Shown here: piece after piece, positions 1 through 7,905 of the stretch | Numbering within the stretch: the first letter of the stretch is position 1 | Layout: every line of letters starts with the position of its first letter | Assembly (NCBI GenBank): GCA_903837335.1 | Contig: CAILUH010000071.1 | Coordinates: forward strand, 1-37,683 | Direction: 5' to 3' | Length of the DNA: 37,683 nucleotides | Source of the DNA: an uncultured beta proteobacterium | GTDB lineage: Bacteria; Pseudomonadota; Gammaproteobacteria; Burkholderiales; Burkholderiaceae | Notes under the pieces: model-generated | What the model was told of the DNA's origin: nothing | What the model saw: only the letters and a program-made list of their open reading frames with translations | Database searches by the model: none | Program-made: the position numbers and the translations under genes

Positions 1-413
1 GAGTTTGAAAGATTAAGACTGCGACTGTTTGCTTGCATGGGCAAGCGAAGCTGATTGTCGAGTGGCACGGTAGCTCTAACATCAACACTTACCCCTTTGG
101 TTTCAGAGCCAAAAACAAAATAGTCATTTGGCAGCAGTTGCTCCTCATAAAAGTTACGCTGACTTTTGGTAGACAATAAAAAGAGGCGCTGCAGTGGGGA
201 GTTATGCTTGACTAGGAAGTCTGCCCAGTTGGGATAAACAGCGATGCTTGCGTACTCATGATAATCAAGCCCAGCTCGTCTTAACTTGGCATCCTCGAGG
301 GGAAAACCGAGCGGCTCAATGAGATGTAGCTGTGCGCCAGTATTAGCACACAGTCGAATGATGTTGCCCGTATTGGGGGGAATTTCAGGCTCAAAGAGCA
401 CTACATTAAACAT
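1..413 (-). CDS. trmL: tRNA (cytidine/uridine-2'-O)-methyltransferase TrmL, partial (3' end outside window)
   Basis: SPOUT-class enzyme that 2'-O-methylates the wobble nucleotide of certain tRNA-Leu species using SAM. Translating the minus strand from the ATG at 413-411 gives 137 codons with no stop up to the left edge. The protein begins MFNVVLFEPEIPPNTGN and contains the family signatures NTGNIIRLCANTGA near the N-terminus, GSETKGV in the middle, and RSLNLSN close to the edge, which belongs to the SAM-binding trefoil knot. The family is about 155 residues long, so only the last short stretch is missing. Its start overlaps the 3' end of comF by 8 bases, so the two are probably co-transcribed and translationally coupled. 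The motifs are seen directly; the exact tRNA substrate is inferred from the family. Confidence 0.9.
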   Translation of the reverse strand, partial: MFNVVLFEPEIPPNTGNIIRLCANTGAQLHLIEPLGFPLEDAKLRRAGLDYHEYASIAVYPNWADFLVKHNSPLQRLFLLSTKSQRNFYEEQLLPNDYFVFGSETKGVSVDVRATVPLDNQLRLPMQANSRSLNLSN

Positions 414-1161
414 CAGTCAATTGCCTCGGCGTGCGTAATAAAACCCAGTTGCGAACATGATATACGCCATGATCTTTTAGTACCTTAGCAATTGCATTCA
501 AGGTTGAGCCCGTGGTCATGACATCATCAAACACAATAACGGCTTGCTGCGCCAAAAGCGCTGCATAACGGGGTTCAAAATAAAATAAGCCACTTAAGGC
601 TTGTTGACGTTCTAGCCGGCCAGCAGAGATTTGCTTAACCTTGGAATGGCGTCGCCGTAAGACATTAGGCAGTACTTTGAGGTGTTTTGGTAGGGTTAAA
701 TGTTTGACAATTTCCCAGCATTGGTTAAAGCCCCGCTCAGCGAGTTTTTGACGGCTTAGGGGAACGGGTAAAAGATATGCTGGGGGCAACTGCGCTAAGT
801 GTTTAGACATCAACCGATTCCAGAGGTGGGCTAAGCCAGTAGCATATGCAAGCCGCCGCTGGTATTTCAACTGCTGTACTGCAGTTTTCAATTGGCCAGC
901 GTAGGGCGCGAGACAAAAACTCAAGTCAAAAGACGGCGGTGTGTTAATACACTCAAGACAGCGATGTCCTGGTGATCCAAGAATTTTATTTGGGGGCGCA
1001 GGCAATTCAATGCCACAGCAAATACAAGCTAATTTGTCGTGCTGCTGCTGGTATCGCAACAGTTCAAGACAGGACTCACAGGTCGTGGCGGCCTGAGCGC
1101 GATTGCATAACATGCAACGGCTTGGCAATAAAGCGCCAATAAAGCGCTGAAAATTATTCAT
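406..1161 (-). CDS. comF: ComF family protein (phosphoribosyltransferase fold)
   Basis: 251-residue ComF/GntX-type protein. The N-terminal third holds several cysteine pairs typical of the family's zinc-binding segment (CMLC near residue 16, CESC near 28, CICCG near 46, CLEC near 70). The C-terminal part carries the PRPP-binding loop VIVFDDVMTTGSTL around residues 207-220. In competent bacteria ComF is a cytoplasmic protein needed for DNA uptake; in many proteobacteria the role is unproven. It starts at the ATG 1161-1159, 23 bases from the divergent methyltransferase gene, and overlaps trmL at its 3' end. Length is normal for the family. The family call is firm; a role in transformation is only an inference. 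Confidence 0.88.
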   Translation of the reverse strand: MNNFQRFIGALLPSRCMLCNRAQAATTCESCLELLRYQQQHDKLACICCGIELPAPPNKILGSPGHRCLECINTPPSFDLSFCLAPYAGQLKTAVQQLKYQRRLAYATGLAHLWNRLMSKHLAQLPPAYLLPVPLSRQKLAERGFNQCWEIVKHLTLPKHLKVLPNVLRRRHSKVKQISAGRLERQQALSGLFYFEPRYAALLAQQAVIVFDDVMTTGSTLNAIAKVLKDHGVYHVRNWVLLRTPRQLTDV

Positions 1162-1184
1162 GGGGCGCTGAGTATACTCAGCGA

Positions 1185-2000
1185 ATGACCCATGGCTTGA
1201 GATGGCTTTATACCGAAATTGCTTTACGCATGTGCCAGAAAATGGCCATCGTGAAGATACATCCGCGGGCTATTTTGATTGCGCCAGATTATCCTGGTGC
1301 ACACGCCAATTGGCTGGTAAAACGCTTCCCTGCCGCACAAGTCTTTTTTTACCTGCGCCCGAATTTATCAGTCTTCGAGTTCACTCGGTACCGTGTGACG
1401 CGTTGGTTTTTATTATGGCGAAGCGGTGGTGGCAAGCAATTAAATTTAAGCGCAGCAGCGACTTCAGCCACTTTTTCAGTCGCCCCAAATTCATGTGATT
1501 TGGTTTGGAGTAATTTATGGCTTCATGAACAAGGCAATCCAAAAATAAGCGTCGCTGAATTTTGGCGCCTACTGCGTGAAGGAGGGTTGCTGAGTTTTAG
1601 TTATTTGGGCCCAGATACCGGCAAGGAATTGCACGCGCTTGACGCAGAGATAAAGACAGCGTTGGGCCTTGTGCCTTTGCCCAGCGCTTGGGATATGCAT
1701 GATGTGGGGGATGCCTTAATTGCCCAACGATTTGCTGAGCCAGTAATGGATATGGAGTATCTCGATTTGCAATACGACTCGGTGCAATTAATGTTGCACG
1801 ATGCCCATGCTTTAGGCTTGTTGGTAAAACCCATCAACCTAGAAAACTGGCAGGGGAATAAGTCCCTTTTACCGAAAAAATTGACCTTAGAGATTATTTA
1901 CGGGCATGCCTGGGTAGTGAATAAGCACCTCTCAAAAACCCAGAATCAAGATGCATTTATTAGCCCAGATCAAATTCAAACAAAGAGGATTAAGGATTAA
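1185..2000 (+). CDS. BioC-like methyltransferase-family protein with degenerate SAM motifs
   Basis: 271-residue protein related to the malonyl-ACP O-methyltransferase (BioC) group. The second half matches the family well: LVWSNLWLHEQGNP, then a post-motif III stretch LLREGGLLSFSYLGPDTGKE, and a C-terminal EIIYGHAWVV. The first half does not. Where a class I methyltransferase has the glycine-rich SAM loop (D-x-G-x-G), this protein reads ILIAPDYPGAHANW, and the acidic residue expected at the end of strand 2 is replaced in QVFFYLRPN. It may therefore bind SAM poorly or have another role. It is divergent from comF with 23 bases between starts. The ATG at 1185 has no clear ribosome binding site; in-frame ATGs at 1230 and 1242 are possible but would cut the conserved N-terminal helix. 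Confidence 0.7.
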   Translation: MTHGLRWLYTEIALRMCQKMAIVKIHPRAILIAPDYPGAHANWLVKRFPAAQVFFYLRPNLSVFEFTRYRVTRWFLLWRSGGGKQLNLSAAATSATFSVAPNSCDLVWSNLWLHEQGNPKISVAEFWRLLREGGLLSFSYLGPDTGKELHALDAEIKTALGLVPLPSAWDMHDVGDALIAQRFAEPVMDMEYLDLQYDSVQLMLHDAHALGLLVKPINLENWQGNKSLLPKKLTLEIIYGHAWVVNKHLSKTQNQDAFISPDQIQTKRIKD

Positions 2001-2067
2001 CTTAAATGTAAGTGCTCACTATCAATATAAGATAGGTCTTCATGTTGGTTAAATAGCGCAATTCGGC

Positions 2068-2096
2068 TTTCACGCCCCCTTATTTAACCCTATAAT
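2068..2096 (+). promoter_or_regulatory. Putative sigma-70 promoter of the cox locus
   Basis: A perfect -10 hexamer TATAAT (2091-2096) lies 17 bases downstream of a weak -35 TTTCAC (2068-2073). Transcription would start near 2103, giving an untranslated leader of about 85 bases before coxB. It sits in the longest non-coding gap of the window (2001-2187), which otherwise shows no clear structure. Prediction by eye only. Confidence 0.5.
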
Positions 2097-2187
2097 CGAA
2101 GGTTAGATAGCAAGGTTGAAATGGGTTTTTGCATTTTTAAGCGCAATTATTCGTGAAAATTGTGCAGCACAACAAATAGAGAATGAA

Positions 2188-3357
2188 ATGAATTTATTAG
2201 CAAAAGCCTTAAAGGCTTGGTTTTACTTGGGAGCATTGCTAGCCGTTGCGATAACGCCAGTAGTTCATGCTAATGGTGACATGCCCGGCGGCCCGAAAGT
2301 CAATCAAATGGACTTCGCTGCTCCAGCAACCAAAATCATGGCAGAAATTCATTGGCTCAATTGGTTCATGATTGTGATTTGCGCAGTAATTTTTGTTGGT
2401 GTATTTGGGGTGATGTTTTATTCCATTTTGAAACACCGTAAATCAAAGGGCGCTAAAGCTGCATCGTTTCATGAAAGCACCACAGTTGAAATTATTTGGA
2501 CAGTCATCCCATTAATTATCGTCATTGCAATGGCTCTGCCAGCGACTAAAACAGTAGTCGCCATGAAGGACACGACCAATTCTGATATCACGATAAAAAC
2601 CACAGGCTATCAATGGAAGTGGGGCTACGATTACATCAAGGGCGAAGGTGAAGGCATTAGCTTTGTCTCAACCCTCTCGACTCCGCGTGCTCAAGTAAAT
2701 AACCTCGAACCAAAGTCGCTGACCTATTTAATGGAAGTCGACAATGAGATGGTGGTGCCGGTCAATAAAAAAATTCGTATTATCACCACCGCAAATGATG
2801 TGATTCATGCTTGGGCCGTTCCCGCATTTGGTGTTAAACAAGATGCTATTCCAGGCTTTGTGCGGGACACGTGGTTTAAGGCAGAAAAAATTGGTACATT
2901 TCGGGGACAGTGCTCCGAGTTATGCGGTGCCCAACATGCCTTTATGCCGATTGTGGTTAAAGTAGTTTCAGCAGAGGATTATAGTAAGTGGGTCGACGCC
3001 AAGAAAAAAGAAATGGCAGGCAATGCTGACGATCCAACTAAAACATATACGCTTGATGAGCAAAAAGAACGTGGCGCGAAAGTGTATGCCGCAAACTGTG
3101 CCGCCTGTCACCAGGCTAATGGCGCAGGCGCAGGCGCATTCCCAGCATTGGTGGGCAGCAAGGTAGTACTGGGACCTAAAGAGGGGCAATATCAAATTTT
3201 GCTGTACGGAAAAAATGCCATGCCCAAATGGGGTGGGGTGTTATCTGATGGCGAGTTAGCCGCAGTAATGACCTTTACGCGTAACACCTGGGGCAACAAA
3301 ACGGGTGAAGTAATTCAAACCCAAGACTTTATTACGGCACGTACTGCAAGCAAATAA
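2188..3357 (+). CDS. coxB: Cytochrome c oxidase subunit II with fused cytochrome c domain
   Basis: 389-residue subunit II of an aa3/caa3-type terminal oxidase, which takes electrons from cytochrome c through the CuA centre. Residues 1-28 look like a Sec signal peptide ending VVHA. Two membrane helices follow (about 55-80 and 98-120). The CuA site is visible as CSELCGAQHAFM (C242, C246, H250, M253). A C-terminal class I cytochrome c domain carries CAACH (C304, C307, H308), with a methionine in NAMPKW as likely axial ligand. An in-frame TTG at 2116 would add 24 residues, but the ATG at 2188, preceded by AGAGA and followed directly by a signal peptide, is the better start. First gene of the cox locus, 49 bases before coxA. 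Confidence 0.95.
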   Translation: MNLLAKALKAWFYLGALLAVAITPVVHANGDMPGGPKVNQMDFAAPATKIMAEIHWLNWFMIVICAVIFVGVFGVMFYSILKHRKSKGAKAASFHESTTVEIIWTVIPLIIVIAMALPATKTVVAMKDTTNSDITIKTTGYQWKWGYDYIKGEGEGISFVSTLSTPRAQVNNLEPKSLTYLMEVDNEMVVPVNKKIRIITTANDVIHAWAVPAFGVKQDAIPGFVRDTWFKAEKIGTFRGQCSELCGAQHAFMPIVVKVVSAEDYSKWVDAKKKEMAGNADDPTKTYTLDEQKERGAKVYAANCAACHQANGAGAGAFPALVGSKVVLGPKEGQYQILLYGKNAMPKWGGVLSDGELAAVMTFTRNTWGNKTGEVIQTQDFITARTASK

Positions 3358-3406
3358 ATATTTACCTTATTCAATCATTATTTAATCGACCTGAAGAGAG
3401 TCATCT

Positions 3407-5050
3407 ATGAGCACCATATCCACTACCCACGATAGCGTTCATGATCATGATCATGCCCACGATCAACCTCATGGCTGGCGTCGTTGGCTATTCGCTACCA
3501 ATCATAAAGATATTGGGACGATGTATTTAATCTTTTCATTTGTGAGTTTATTGGCCGGTGGTGTAATGGCCTTAGGTATTCGCTTAGAACTATTTCAGCC
3601 CGGCTTGCAATATTTTCGCCCTGAATTTTTTAATCAATTAACCACCATGCATGGTTTGGTGATGGTATTCGGCGCGATCATGCCAGCCTTTGTGGGTTTC
3701 GCTAATTGGATGATCCCATTACAAATTGGTGCTGCCGATATGGCATTTGCACGGATGAATAATTTAAGTTTTTGGATTTTGCCTGTTGCAGCAATGTTGC
3801 TCTTTGGTTCTTTTTTAGCTCCAGGTGGCGCCCCCGCTGGCGGCTGGACTCTCTATGCACCCTTAAGTTTGCAAATGGGCCCGGGTATGGACATGGCGAT
3901 TTTTGCCATTCACTTATTGGGCGCATCTTCCATCATGGGCTCAATTAATATTATCGTGACGGTATTGAATATGCGTGCGCCAGGCATGACGATGATGAAG
4001 ATGCCGATGTTTTGCTGGACTTGGCTCATTACTGCCTATTTATTAATTGCCGTCATGCCAGTATTGGCGGGGGTGATTACGATGGTCTTGACCGATCGGC
4101 ATTTTGGTACCACTTTTTTCTCAGCAGTAGGTGGTGGTGACCCTGTGATGTTCCAACATATTTTTTGGTTCTTTGGACACCCTGAGGTATACATCATGAT
4201 TTTGCCTGCCTTTGGCATTATCTCGGAAATCGTGCCCGCTTTTTCGCGCAAAACATTATTTGGTTATAGCTCGATGGTTTATGCCACCTCATCGATTGCG
4301 ATATTGTCTTTTATTGTCTGGGCGCACCATATGTTTACGACTGGCATGCCAGTCACTGGCCAACTCTTTTTTATGTATGCCACGATGTTAATTGCAGTGC
4401 CAACGGGCGTGAAAATTTTTAATTGGGTCGCTACGATGTGGCGCGGTTCAATGACATTTGAAACCCCAATGCTCTGGGCAATTGGCTTTATTTTCGTCTT
4501 TACGATGGGCGGCTTCACTGGGTTGATTTTAGCAATGGCACCAATCGATATTGGCTTGCAAGACACCTACTATGTAGTGGCTCATTTCCATTACGTCTTG
4601 GTGGCAGGATCCTTATTTGCCATGTTTGCAGGTTTTTACTTCTGGTGTCCTAAGTGGACTGGCCGCATGGCCAATGAATTCCGCGGCAAAATCCACTTCT
4701 GGGGCTCCTTGATTTTTTTCAACCTCACTTTTTTCCCCATGCATTTTTTAGGCTTAGCTGGTATGCCACGCCGCTATGCGGATTACCCGACCCAATTTGC
4801 CGATTTCAATATGATTGCTTCAATCAGTGCATTAGGCTTTGGGGTGATGCAAGTTTATTTCCTACTTTTTGTCGTTTTACCAGCATATCGGGGTCATGGC
4901 GTAAAAGCATCTGATTGCCCTTGGGATGGCGCTAAAGGTTTAGAGTGGACGATTCCATCGCCTGCCCCATTTCATACTTTTGAAACACCACCACAGGTTG
5001 ATTTTGATGCGCCGATGCATCCAAGTAATACGCCTGCCCATGCCCATTAA
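3407..5050 (+). CDS. coxA: Cytochrome c oxidase subunit I
   Basis: 547-residue catalytic subunit of the heme-copper oxidase; it reduces O2 to water and pumps protons across the inner membrane. About 12 hydrophobic helices are visible. CuB/D-channel motif GHPEVY (H258, E260, Y262) marks an A1-type oxidase. The HH pair in [12 protein letters not shown] and the heme ligand motif VAHFHYVL (H393, H395) are intact. The N-terminus is histidine-rich ([11 protein letters not shown]) before the conserved start of helix 1 ([11 protein letters not shown]). A ribosome binding site (AGAGAG) lies 7 bases before the ATG. All key metal ligands are present, so the enzyme should be functional. Confidence 0.97.
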   Translation: MSTISTTHDSVHDHDHAHDQPHGWRRWLFATNHKDIGTMYLIFSFVSLLAGGVMALGIRLELFQPGLQYFRPEFFNQLTTMHGLVMVFGAIMPAFVGFANWMIPLQIGAADMAFARMNNLSFWILPVAAMLLFGSFLAPGGAPAGGWTLYAPLSLQMGPGMDMAIFAIHLLGASSIMGSINIIVTVLNMRAPGMTMMKMPMFCWTWLITAYLLIAVMPVLAGVITMVLTDRHFGTTFFSAVGGGDPVMFQHIFWFFGHPEVYIMILPAFGIISEIVPAFSRKTLFGYSSMVYATSSIAILSFIVWAHHMFTTGMPVTGQLFFMYATMLIAVPTGVKIFNWVATMWRGSMTFETPMLWAIGFIFVFTMGGFTGLILAMAPIDIGLQDTYYVVAHFHYVLVAGSLFAMFAGFYFWCPKWTGRMANEFRGKIHFWGSLIFFNLTFFPMHFLGLAGMPRRYADYPTQFADFNMIASISALGFGVMQVYFLLFVVLPAYRGHGVKASDCPWDGAKGLEWTIPSPAPFHTFETPPQVDFDAPMHPSNTPAHAH

Positions 5051-5077
5051 CGCTTAAGCAAGGTTAGAGCGAACCTC

Positions 5078-5188
5078 GTGAATAAGCCTAATCAAGCGAA
5101 CCACAACAAGCGCTTAGCTTATATTCTATTCAGCATTGCCCTGGTCTTTTTCTTGGGCATTGTGTTGAAAAGAGTGGTCTTAGCTTAA
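5078..5188 (+). CDS. Small single-helix protein, probable cytochrome oxidase small assembly protein
   Basis: Short open frame of 36 codons starting with GTG (5078-5080) and ending TAA (5186-5188). It reads MNKPNQANHNKRLAY, followed by a single hydrophobic helix ILFSIALVFFLGIVL and a short basic tail KRVVLA. It lies between coxA (27 bases upstream) and ctaG (14 bases downstream) on the same strand. Burkholderiales genomes carry tiny membrane proteins at exactly this place, annotated as cytochrome oxidase small assembly proteins. The frame and helix are seen directly; the role is inferred from position and that precedent. The GTG has only weak ribosome binding site support upstream (a GAGCGAA stretch). 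Confidence 0.7.
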   Translation: MNKPNQANHNKRLAYILFSIALVFFLGIVLKRVVLA

Positions 5189-5202
5189 TTGCACACACCC
5201 AA

Positions 5203-5793
5203 ATGCCAACCAATCTTCTTGCTCTTAATCGTCAAATATTAGTCAAGCTAACGGTAGTCGTAGTACTGATGTTTGGTTTTGGCTATGCTTTGGTACCAAT
5301 GTATCAGGCCCTCTGCGAAGTTACCGGCATTAATGTACTAACCAATAAAAATGATTATGGAACGCGCGCTTTTCGCCCCAATAAATCAACCAATACGCAA
5401 GTTGACTACACGCGTACAGTAACAGTAGAGTTTGATTCCAATAGTCGCGGCCCCTTTACTTTTAAGCCGCTCAAAAATTATCTTGAAGTTCACCCCGGTG
5501 AAATGGTGCAAATTATGTATGAGGTGGTTAATAATTTTGATCGACCCATCATGGCACAAGCGATTCCAAGCTATACCCCCAAAATTGCCACTGAGTACTT
5601 TACCAAATTAGAATGTTTTTGTTTTCAACAGCAAACGTTGGGCCCACTTCAGGCCAAAGAATTGCCGGTCGTATTTGTCGTAGATCGGAGCTTACCAAAA
5701 GACGTTAAAACGATCACCTTGTCTTATACTTTTTTTGAAATTAATGCGGGCCAAAAGGCGGTAACTCCTCCAGCAGCTAAGGCGCTTATTTAA
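5203..5793 (+). CDS. ctaG: Cytochrome c oxidase assembly protein CtaG/Cox11
   Basis: 196-residue copper chaperone that inserts CuB into subunit I. One N-terminal membrane helix (about residues 14-33) is followed by a periplasmic immunoglobulin-like domain. The family hallmarks are visible: YALVPMYQALCEVTG right after the helix and the copper-binding CFCF motif in LECFCFQQQTL. The length is normal. The ATG at 5203 has no obvious ribosome binding site; translation may depend on the small gene that ends 14 bases upstream. It sits between subunits I and III, the usual place in Burkholderiales. Confidence 0.95.
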   Translation: MPTNLLALNRQILVKLTVVVVLMFGFGYALVPMYQALCEVTGINVLTNKNDYGTRAFRPNKSTNTQVDYTRTVTVEFDSNSRGPFTFKPLKNYLEVHPGEMVQIMYEVVNNFDRPIMAQAIPSYTPKIATEYFTKLECFCFQQQTLGPLQAKELPVVFVVDRSLPKDVKTITLSYTFFEINAGQKAVTPPAAKALI

Positions 5794-5794
5794 G

Positions 5795-5992
5795 ATGAAA
5801 AAAAATAGTAGCTTCTGGCAGTCGATGCGTGCCGTTTTTTGGGCCTTTTTGGGGATTCGTAAAAAATCGGGTTTACAGGAGGACGTCGCGTCTTTAAGCT
5901 TTATTCATATTGTGATTGCAGGGGTTTTGGGGGCTATGATTTTTATGGGCACCCTCCTCTTGATTGTGAGAGCCGTTGTTAGCCATTCTTAA
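5795..5992 (+). CDS. DUF2970 family small membrane protein
   Basis: 65-residue protein whose core RAVFWAFLGIRKKSG, followed by a short linker and a membrane helix IHIVIAGVLGAMIFMGTLLLIV, matches the DUF2970 pattern common in beta- and gammaproteobacterial cox operons. It starts one base after the ctaG stop codon and ends 28 bases before coxC, so it is clearly part of the operon. The function of the family is unknown; a helper role in oxidase assembly is only suggested by context. Confidence 0.85.
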   Translation: MKKNSSFWQSMRAVFWAFLGIRKKSGLQEDVASLSFIHIVIAGVLGAMIFMGTLLLIVRAVVSHS

Positions 5993-6020
5993 TTGTTTAT
6001 GATTATTCAGAGAGCAGACC

Positions 6021-6875
6021 ATGTCGTCTAATTCAGTCCCCTATTATTTCGTTCCAAATCCTTCACGTTATCCCGTTCTGCTAAGCATAGGCTTGCTTGG
6101 TTTTGGCGGCGGTATGGCGGCTTGGGTTAATCAGTCTGCTTGGGCTAGCATGCTGGTCTTGGGCAGCGTTTTATGGGTTTTATTTGTCTTATACAACTGG
6201 TTTGGTGACACCATTGCCGAGTCGAACGCCGGGAAAAATGGCATCAATGTAGACATCTCTTATCGCTGGTCAATGGCTTGGTTTATTTTTTCGGAAATCA
6301 TGTTTTTCGCTGCCTTCTTTTCGGCCTTATTTTATGCCCGTAACATTAGTCTTCCATGGTTGGGAGATGTTGAAAGTAAATTACTTTGGCCTGATTTTTC
6401 TGCTGTGTGGCCCAATGATGGCCCGGCGGGTTTAATTCCCCAATTTCAAACGATGGGCCCATGGCCAATTCCGACCATTAATACAGCCTTATTACTGAGT
6501 TCTGGCGTCACAGTTACTTGGGCTCACCATGCGATGCAAGAAGGTAATCGGAAGCAAGCAATTTACTCGCTTTTTGCGACAGTATTGCTAGGTTTTATTT
6601 TTATTGGTTTTCAGGCTTATGAATATATTCATGCTTACCATGAGCTTGGACTTAAATTAACTTCTGGTATTTATGGCTCAACGTTTTATATGCTTACTGG
6701 ATTTCATGGTTTTCATGTGATGTTAGGTGCGTTGATGTTAGCGGTTGTGCTGCGCCGTACTATACGTGGGGATTTCACTCCCGAGAATCATTTTGCTTTT
6801 GAAGGTGCATCTTGGTATTGGCACTTTGTTGATGTGGTCTGGCTTGGGCTTTACATCGTAGTGTATTGGATGTAA
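6021..6875 (+). CDS. coxC: Cytochrome c oxidase subunit III
   Basis: 284-residue third core subunit, with about seven membrane helices. Recognisable motifs include YYFVPNPSRYPV at the N-terminus, WSMAWFIFSEIMFFAAFF, the helix with HHAMQEGNR, FYMLTGFHGFHVMLGA, and the C-terminal WYWHFVDVVWLGLYIVVYW. Subunit III carries no metal; it stabilises subunit I and supports proton uptake through the D channel. A ribosome binding site AGAGAG lies about 9 bases before the ATG. It converges on the small DUF2909 gene with a 10-base gap and no visible terminator. Confidence 0.97.
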   Translation: MSSNSVPYYFVPNPSRYPVLLSIGLLGFGGGMAAWVNQSAWASMLVLGSVLWVLFVLYNWFGDTIAESNAGKNGINVDISYRWSMAWFIFSEIMFFAAFFSALFYARNISLPWLGDVESKLLWPDFSAVWPNDGPAGLIPQFQTMGPWPIPTINTALLLSSGVTVTWAHHAMQEGNRKQAIYSLFATVLLGFIFIGFQAYEYIHAYHELGLKLTSGIYGSTFYMLTGFHGFHVMLGALMLAVVLRRTIRGDFTPENHFAFEGASWYWHFVDVVWLGLYIVVYWM

Positions 6876-6885
6876 GTGGATTTAA

Positions 6886-7095
6886 TTATTGCCCAATTTT
6901 AATTCCAGTGGCTTGGATATAGCCAAGGGAGTGAGCGACCCAAATACCGGCAAAAAGGGCAATTGATAAGCCAATGCGAAGCGCCAGTGAGCGAACCATC
7001 CGTGCACTACCCCCTCTGTCTTTCATCATGAAATATAAAGCCGAGCCGAGGCTCGAGATGATCAGAATGAGAGCAATTAAGATAATCCATTTCAT
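6886..7095 (-). CDS. DUF2909 family twin-transmembrane protein
   Basis: 69-residue protein with two hydrophobic helices (about residues 2-23 and 40-60) joined by a short loop MMKDRGGSARMVRSLALRIG. This pattern matches the DUF2909/twin transmembrane family, found next to SURF1 in Burkholderiales. It is antisense to the cox operon, between coxC and SURF1, with only 15 bases between its ATG and the SURF1 start. Function unknown; the location suggests a link to oxidase biogenesis. Confidence 0.8.
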   Translation of the reverse strand: MKWIILIALILIISSLGSALYFMMKDRGGSARMVRSLALRIGLSIALFAGIWVAHSLGYIQATGIKIGQ

Positions 7096-7110
7096 AACAG
7101 AATCCTACCA

Positions 7111-7905
7111 TTGAAAATATTTATACGTTTAGTAAAGCGGCGTATGGTTGCCACTGCGGCAATGCTTTTTGTAGTCGCCTTAGCATGTGCTTTAGGGGTA
7201 TGGCAAATGCAACGTGCCGCCCAAAAAAATCAATTAGCGAGTGATTTGCAATTACAAGAACAATTGCCCATTTTGGATGCCAGCACCAAGAACTGGACCC
7301 TTGTTGAAGCAAACCATCGACGGATGCGCGCCTTAGGACGTTATCTCCCAGGGCAGGCAGTTTGGCTAGATAATCGACCGCGACCCAATGGCACGCAATC
7401 TGCAAATGGACAGTCAGGCTTTTATTTAATGATGCCAATGCGTTTAGAAAGCGGACAACACAATATTATTTGGGTTAATCGGGGCTGGGTGCCACGTAAT
7501 GCTGCAGAACGTACCCAATTACCGCAACTGCAAACTACCTCTGAGCCCGTTGAAATCGAGGGTATAGTATTTCCTTATGCAGATCGGGTGCTCGATTTGG
7601 CCACTCAACCTGCGGCCGCCCTACCCAAAGGGCAAGCCCGAATTCAGCAAAATCTTGATCTTGCCGCTTTACAGGTGGAGAATCAATGGAGCCAGTTACC
7701 TTTTATTTTGCGTCAAGCAGACCAAGCCCAAAATGATGGTTTAGTCCGTACCTGGCAGCCGCAAGCAGTTGGAGTTGAGCGCCATTACGCTTATGCTTTT
7801 CAATGGTTTGCCTTGGCCTTGTGTGCCTTTCTATTTTGGTTGATACATGGCTTAATACAACAGCGGCAATTGAGCAAAATACATAAAGGGCATAGTGAAA
7901 GATAA
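7111..7905 (+). CDS. SURF1 family cytochrome oxidase biogenesis protein
   Basis: 264-residue SURF1 homologue, an inner-membrane protein that helps insert heme a into subunit I. Two helices flank a periplasmic domain: one at about residues 12-32 (LFVVALACALGVWQM), one at about 228-250 (YAYAFQWFALALCAFLFWLI). Family motifs visible are LGVWQMQRA, HRRMRALGRYLP, VWLDNRP, IIWVNRGWVP and HYAYAFQWFALA. The start used is a TTG at 7111; the in-frame ATG at 7144 is an alternative that still keeps the first helix. The 3' end overlaps the next gene by 11 bases. Confidence 0.92.
   Translation: MKIFIRLVKRRMVATAAMLFVVALACALGVWQMQRAAQKNQLASDLQLQEQLPILDASTKNWTLVEANHRRMRALGRYLPGQAVWLDNRPRPNGTQSANGQSGFYLMMPMRLESGQHNIIWVNRGWVPRNAAERTQLPQLQTTSEPVEIEGIVFPYADRVLDLATQPAAALPKGQARIQQNLDLAALQVENQWSQLPFILRQADQAQNDGLVRTWQPQAVGVERHYAYAFQWFALALCAFLFWLIHGLIQQRQLSKIHKGHSER

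Noticed and set aside
1202-1498. 98-codon frame inside the BioC-like gene
   Set aside because: Different frame from the homologous protein and no recognisable motif; the BioC-like frame has clear family motifs.
2116-2187. Upstream TTG start adding 24 residues to coxB
   Set aside because: It would put extra residues before a well-formed signal peptide; the ATG at 2188 has better ribosome binding site support.
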